A stretch of 64,000 bases of DNA from Paenacidovorax monticola (lineage in GTDB: Bacteria > Pseudomonadota > Gammaproteobacteria > Burkholderiales > Burkholderiaceae_C). The stretch lies in the NCBI RefSeq assembly GCF_014489595.1, contig NZ_CP060790.1, positions 4,092,001 to 4,156,000 of the forward strand. Reading direction: 5' to 3'. This document shows positions 55,755 to 64,000 of the stretch, one piece after another. The notes beneath the pieces are model-generated. The model saw only the letters and a program-made list of their open reading frames with translations, had not been told where the DNA came from and did not search any database. The position numbers and the translations under genes are program-made. The first letter of the stretch is position 1. Each line of letters starts with the position of its first letter.

Positions 55755-56456
55755 ATGGCCCGCCTTTCCCGACTGACCCTTCCCGGACTCCCCCACCACG
55801 TCGTCCAGCGCGGCAACAACCGCCAGGCGATCTTCGTGGACGCGGTGGACTACGAGACCATGCTGACGCTGCTCATGGAGCAGTCGCAGAAGTTCCGGGT
55901 GGCCGTGCACGCCTACGTGCTCATGGGCAACCACCTGCACCTGCTGGCCACGCCGCAGACGGCGGATGGTCTGCCGCTCATGATGCAGGCCGTGGGACGC
56001 AGCTATGTGCGCTGCTTCAACAACCGCCACGGGCGCTCGGGCACGCTCTGGGAGGGGCGCTACCGCTCGACCGTGCTGCAGCCCGAACGCCACCTGCTGG
56101 CCTGCATGGTCTACATCGACCTCAATCCCGTGCGCGGAGGGCTCGTTGCCCAGCCCGCGGACTATCCCTGGTCCAGCCATGCAGCCTGCCTGGGGCTGCG
56201 TGCCGACCGGCTGGTGACCCCGCATGCCTTGTTCTGGGCCTTGGGCAATACGCCCTTCGCCCGCGAAGCCGCCTATGCGGCCCTGGTGCAGGCCGGCATC
56301 GGAGGGCAGGAGCAGGCGGCCTTGACGCAGTCCGTGCTGACAGGCTGGGCACTCGGAGACCCGGAGTTCATTGGCGCCTTGCAGGCGCGCACCGAGCGCA
56401 GGGTGGTGAAGGCGCGCGCCGGGCGGCCTCCTTCGGCAAACCGAAAAGCAGAGTAG
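55755..56456 (+). CDS. REP-associated tyrosine transposase (RAYT, Y1/HUH type)
   Basis: A 233-residue single-copy transposase-like protein of the TnpA_REP group. It has the N-terminal RLSRLTLPGLPHHVVQRGN, the metal-binding HUH motif in VLMGNHLHLLATP, and the helix with the candidate catalytic Tyr (VGRSYVRCFNNRHGRSGTLW), then YIDLNPVRGGLV. RAYT proteins nick and mobilise short REP palindromes and are usually not flanked by inverted repeats. AT-rich sequence with CCCCA motifs follows it and may hold its REP sites. Confidence 0.88.
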   Translation: MARLSRLTLPGLPHHVVQRGNNRQAIFVDAVDYETMLTLLMEQSQKFRVAVHAYVLMGNHLHLLATPQTADGLPLMMQAVGRSYVRCFNNRHGRSGTLWEGRYRSTVLQPERHLLACMVYIDLNPVRGGLVAQPADYPWSSHAACLGLRADRLVTPHALFWALGNTPFAREAAYAALVQAGIGGQEQAALTQSVLTGWALGDPEFIGALQARTERRVVKARAGRPPSANRKAE

Positions 56457-56634
56457 GGCTTTCGCACGTGCGCTCCATATTGGTGCGGTGCTATCTATTT
56501 TGATATGTCCCCAAATAAATGCGGTGCAAAATTTTGAATCTTTATTTATGTATCTGACCCCATTTATTCTGCTTGCGATGGATGTTGCAATGCACTAATC
56601 TTCCACTCCCCGCGAAAATATTGAGGAATGCGCC
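56457..56634. repeat. AT-rich spacer with REP-like elements downstream of the RAYT gene
   Basis: A 178 bp gap before gltB with markedly low G+C. It holds TGTCCCCAAATAAAT at about 56506-56520 and the related CTGACCCCATTTATT at about 56557-56571. An AAATAAA/TTTATTT pair of arms lies between them. GGGGTCAGA-type sequences are often seen next to RAYT genes. The gltB promoter must also lie here. Element borders are uncertain. Confidence 0.4.
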
Positions 56635-61365
<4,731 letters not shown>

Positions 61366-61416
61366 GGCGGCGTTGCAACCCTTCGCACACCATTCATAGA
61401 CAAGGACACCGACATC

Positions 61417-62895
61417 ATGGGAAAGACCACCGGCTTCATGGAATACGAGCGCATCGAGGAGGGCTACAAGCCCGTCGCGGAGCGCCTGAAGCACTACAAG
61501 GAATTCGTCATCGGGCTTGATGAGAGCCAGGCCAAGGTGCAGGGCGCGCGCTGCATGGACTGCGGCACGCCGTTCTGCAACAACGGCTGCCCGGTGAACA
61601 ACATCATTCCGGACTTCAACGATCTGGTGTACCACCAGGACTGGAAGAGCGCGATCGCGGTGCTGCACAGCACCAACAACTTCCCCGAGTTCACGGGTCG
61701 CATCTGCCCCGCGCCCTGCGAGGCCGCCTGCGTGCTCAACGTGAACGACGACGCCGTGGGCATCAAGTCCATCGAGCACGCGATCATCGATCGAGCCTGG
61801 GAAGAGGGCTGGGTCAAGCCGCTGGTGGCCAAGCACAAGACCGGCAAGAAGGTTGCCGTCGTGGGTTCCGGCCCCGCCGGCCTGGCCGCCGCGCAGCAGC
61901 TCGCGCGTGCCGGCCACGACGTGACGGTGTTCGAGAAGAACGACCGCGTGGGCGGCCTGCTGCGCTACGGCATTCCCGACTTCAAGATGGAGAAGTCGCA
62001 CATCGATCAGCGCGTCAAGCAGATGGAGGCCGAGGGCGTGGTGTTCCGCACCAGCGTGTTCGTGGGCGCGGCCAAGGACGGGCTGGGCAAGGGCTCCAAG
62101 GTGACCAATTGGGCCAAGGAAACCGTCACGCCCGAGCAACTGCACAAGGAGTTCGACGCCGTGCTGCTCACGGGCGGCGCCGAGCAGTCGCGCGACCTGC
62201 CCGTGCCGGGCCGCGATCTCGACGGCATCCATTTCGCCATGGAATTCCTGCCGCAGCAGAACAAGGTCAACGCGGGCGACAAGCTCAAGGGCCAGCTGCG
62301 CGCCGACGGCAAGCACGTCATCGTGATCGGCGGCGGCGATACGGGCTCCGACTGCGTGGGCACCAGCAACCGCCACGGCGCCGTGAGCGTGACGCAGTTC
62401 GAGCTCATGCCCCAGCCGCCCGAGCAGGAGAACCGCCCGCTGACCTGGCCCTACTGGCCGATCAAGCTGCGCACCAGCTCCAGCCATGAGGAAGGCTGCG
62501 AGCGCGAGTTCGCCATCTCCACCAAGGAGTTCATTGGCGAGAAGGGCAAGGTCACGGGCCTCAAGACCGTGCGCGTCGAGTGGAAGGACGGCAAGATGGT
62601 CGAGGTCGCGGGCTCCGAGCAGGTGCTCAAGGCCGACCTCGTGCTGCTCGCCATGGGCTTCGTGAGCCCCGTGGCCGCCGTGCTCGAAGCCTTCGGCGTG
62701 GACAAGGACGCCCGCGGCAACGCGCGCGCCACGACGGACTTCGATGGCGGCTATGCCACCAACGTGCCCAAGGTGTTCGCTGCCGGCGACATGCGCCGCG
62801 GCCAATCTCTGGTCGTGTGGGCCATCCGCGAGGGCCGCCAGGCCGCGCGCGCGGTGGACGAGTTCCTGATGGGCTACTCGGACCTGCCGCGCTGA
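61417..62895 (+). CDS. gltD: Glutamate synthase (NADPH) small subunit GltD
   Basis: Feeds NADPH electrons to GltB. 492 residues: 4Fe-4S cluster ligands in [18 protein letters not shown] and [15 protein letters not shown], the FAD motif [20 protein letters not shown], the NADPH motif [16 protein letters not shown] and the C-terminal [20 protein letters not shown]. Follows gltB after 51 bp and is closed by a hairpin. Confidence 0.97.
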   Translation: MGKTTGFMEYERIEEGYKPVAERLKHYKEFVIGLDESQAKVQGARCMDCGTPFCNNGCPVNNIIPDFNDLVYHQDWKSAIAVLHSTNNFPEFTGRICPAPCEAACVLNVNDDAVGIKSIEHAIIDRAWEEGWVKPLVAKHKTGKKVAVVGSGPAGLAAAQQLARAGHDVTVFEKNDRVGGLLRYGIPDFKMEKSHIDQRVKQMEAEGVVFRTSVFVGAAKDGLGKGSKVTNWAKETVTPEQLHKEFDAVLLTGGAEQSRDLPVPGRDLDGIHFAMEFLPQQNKVNAGDKLKGQLRADGKHVIVIGGGDTGSDCVGTSNRHGAVSVTQFELMPQPPEQENRPLTWPYWPIKLRTSSSHEEGCEREFAISTKEFIGEKGKVTGLKTVRVEWKDGKMVEVAGSEQVLKADLVLLAMGFVSPVAAVLEAFGVDKDARGNARATTDFDGGYATNVPKVFAAGDMRRGQSLVVWAIREGRQAARAVDEFLMGYSDLPR

Positions 62896-62925
62896 GTCGC
62901 CCACGCTGGCTTTCCCCACCCTGCA

Positions 62926-62949
62926 ACGGGCCGCGCGAGCGGCCCGTTT
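62926..62949 (+). terminator. Hairpin terminator after gltD
   Basis: ACGGGCCGC pairs with GCGGCCCGT around GCGA. Only three T follow, so it may be a weak intrinsic terminator. Confidence 0.6.
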
Positions 62950-63081
62950 GCATTCCCGCTGCCGAGGGTTTTCCCGAATCTGGGAGAATGAAGGGCTTTG
63001 GGCCCGTTTCTGGTGCAGACCGCCCTACCCGGCGCATCAGGAAGGGGCCCGCGTCCTTTTCCAACCATTGATCACACGCCC

Positions 63082-63882
63082 ATGAAAAAGTTAGCCGCGG
63101 TATTGCTCATGTCCCTCGGGGCCGTTCTGGCCGGATGCAGCAAGGAAGACAGCGCCGCCACCCAGGCTGCCGCCACGCCCGCGCCGCAGGCCGCTGCCCG
63201 CATCGTCATCGGCCTGGACGACAACTTCCCGCCCATGGGCTTCCGTGACGAGAAGAACGAGATCGTGGGCTTTGACATCGACATGGCGCGCGAAGCCGCC
63301 AAGCGCCTGGGCGCCGAGGTCCAGTTCAAGCCCATCGACTGGAGCGCCAAGGAGGCCGAGCTGTCCGGCAAGCGCGTGGATGCGCTGTGGAACGGCCTGA
63401 CCATCACCGAAGAGCGCAAGCAGAACATCGGCTTCACCGCACCCTACATGGAGAACCACCAGATCATCGTGGTGGCTGCCAATTCCGGCATCAAGACCAA
63501 GGCCGATCTGGCCGGCAAGGTGGTCGGTGCGCAGGAGGGCAGCAGTGCCGTGGACGCCGTGAAGAAGGATGACGCGGTGTTCAAGGGCTTCAAGGAGTTC
63601 AAGACCTTCGGCGACAACGTCGCCGCCCTCATGGACCTGTCCGCGGGCCGCCTGAACGCCGTGGTGGTCGATGAAGTGGTGGGCCGCTACCTCGTTTCCA
63701 AGAAGGCCGACCAGTACGCGGTGCTCGAAGAGAACTTCGGTACCGAAGACTACGGCGTGGGCGTGCGCAAGGACGACACCGAACTGCAGGCCAAGCTCGA
63801 CAAGGCCCTGTCCGAGATGAAGCAGGACGGCACGGCGGGCCAGATCGCCGCCAAGTGGTTCGGCAAGAACATCATCAAGTAA
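63082..63882 (+). CDS. Polar amino-acid ABC transporter binding lipoprotein
   Basis: A 266-residue SBP_bac_3 protein with a lipoprotein signal (MKKLAAVLLMSLGAVLAGCS, lipobox LAGC). Binding-fold blocks: GLDDNFPPMGFRDEKNEIVG, FDIDMAREAAKRLGAEVQF, GKRVDALWNGLTITEERKQN and YGVGVRKDDTELQAKLDKAL. A permease start lies about 95 bp downstream after a hairpin, so it is the binding part of an amino-acid importer. The exact ligand is unknown. Confidence 0.9.
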   Translation: MKKLAAVLLMSLGAVLAGCSKEDSAATQAAATPAPQAAARIVIGLDDNFPPMGFRDEKNEIVGFDIDMAREAAKRLGAEVQFKPIDWSAKEAELSGKRVDALWNGLTITEERKQNIGFTAPYMENHQIIVVAANSGIKTKADLAGKVVGAQEGSSAVDAVKKDDAVFKGFKEFKTFGDNVAALMDLSAGRLNAVVVDEVVGRYLVSKKADQYAVLEENFGTEDYGVGVRKDDTELQAKLDKALSEMKQDGTAGQIAAKWFGKNIIK

Positions 63883-63909
63883 GCTTTCCGCCACGCGACC
63901 TGTGGCTCG

Positions 63910-63945
63910 CACCGGCAGCGCCTTCCACGGCCTGCCGGTGTTTTT
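63910..63945 (+). terminator. Hairpin with T-run between binding protein and permease genes
   Basis: CACCGGCAG pairs perfectly with CTGCCGGTG across a 13-base loop, followed by five T. It probably ends most transcripts after the abundant binding protein and lets some read on into the permease. Confidence 0.75.
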
Positions 63946-63977
63946 GCGTTCTGCATTGCACGCACTGAGGTCATTGC

Positions 63978-64000
63978 ATGGACTACATCCTTTCGATCCT
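63978..64000 (+). CDS. Start of an amino-acid ABC transporter permease (partial)
   Basis: Only the first seven codons (MDYILSI) are inside the window. The opening fits HisM/GlnP-type permeases, and position after the binding-lipoprotein gene supports this. Confidence 0.5.

Overview
The window is a GC-rich chromosomal segment from a betaproteobacterium, most likely the family Comamonadaceae (Acidovorax-like). This rests on gene order and content: metK divergent from two LpxL-type acyltransferases, cytochrome c4 followed by resB-ccsB, pilMNOPQ followed by aroKB-dgt, gltBD, the lptM-lysA/cyaY pair, and a Bug-type tripartite tricarboxylate binding protein. No rRNA, tRNA, prophage or CRISPR array was seen.

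Layout. 0.1-10 kb: AraC regulator, metK, two lipid A-type acyltransferases, an alpha/beta hydrolase, engB, cytochrome c4 and the system II cytochrome c assembly pair resB-ccsB. 10-17.4 kb: a signalling island with a membrane PAS histidine kinase, a secreted amino-acid-type binding protein, an HD-GYP protein and a free receiver in one operon. Divergent to it are an HTH-receiver fusion and a receiver-HPt protein, followed by a convergent PAS-GGDEF diguanylate cyclase. 17.7-19.4 kb: msrPQ methionine sulfoxide repair. 19.5-33.9 kb: a long acid-sugar catabolic cluster. It holds an FCD regulator, the full tetronate pathway (LtnD, DenD, OtnK, OtnC, OtnI), a D-apionate oxidoisomerase-like protein, a TRAP transporter, an aldehyde dehydrogenase, a RuBisCO-like protein, a second DUF1537 kinase and a second FCD regulator. 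33.9-39 kb: a tartrate/isopropylmalate-type dehydrogenase, a third FCD regulator, two further hydroxyacid dehydrogenases and a Bug binding protein. 39-44.3 kb: a metallo-beta-lactamase-fold protein behind an FNR-type promoter, lysA, lptM, cyaY and penicillin-binding protein 1A. 44.5-54.8 kb: the type IV pilus pilMNOPQ operon, an Ig-like lipoprotein gene, then aroK, aroB, dgt and a DUF1415 gene. 54.8-64 kb: a methyltransferase, a REP-associated (RAYT) transposase, gltBD and the start of a polar amino-acid ABC transporter.

How the parts fit. In the acid-sugar cluster, the tetronate genes should convert L-threonate and D-erythronate to dihydroxyacetone phosphate. The ApnO / RuBisCO-like / DUF1537 genes should convert D-apionate to 3-phosphoglycerate and glycolate. 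A shared motif (GTATGA with flanking ATTTGT/ACAAAT arms) sits in four promoter regions across 16 kb, which suggests that related FCD-family regulators control the whole block.

Sequence quality. Twelve genes carry a total of 22 inferred frameshifts, and every one is a net loss of one base, nearly all in short G or C runs. Several hit genes expected to be essential or important (aroB, ccsB, penicillin-binding protein 1A). I therefore read them as homopolymer undercalls in the sequence, not decay, and give each affected gene as one full-length feature with the break points noted.
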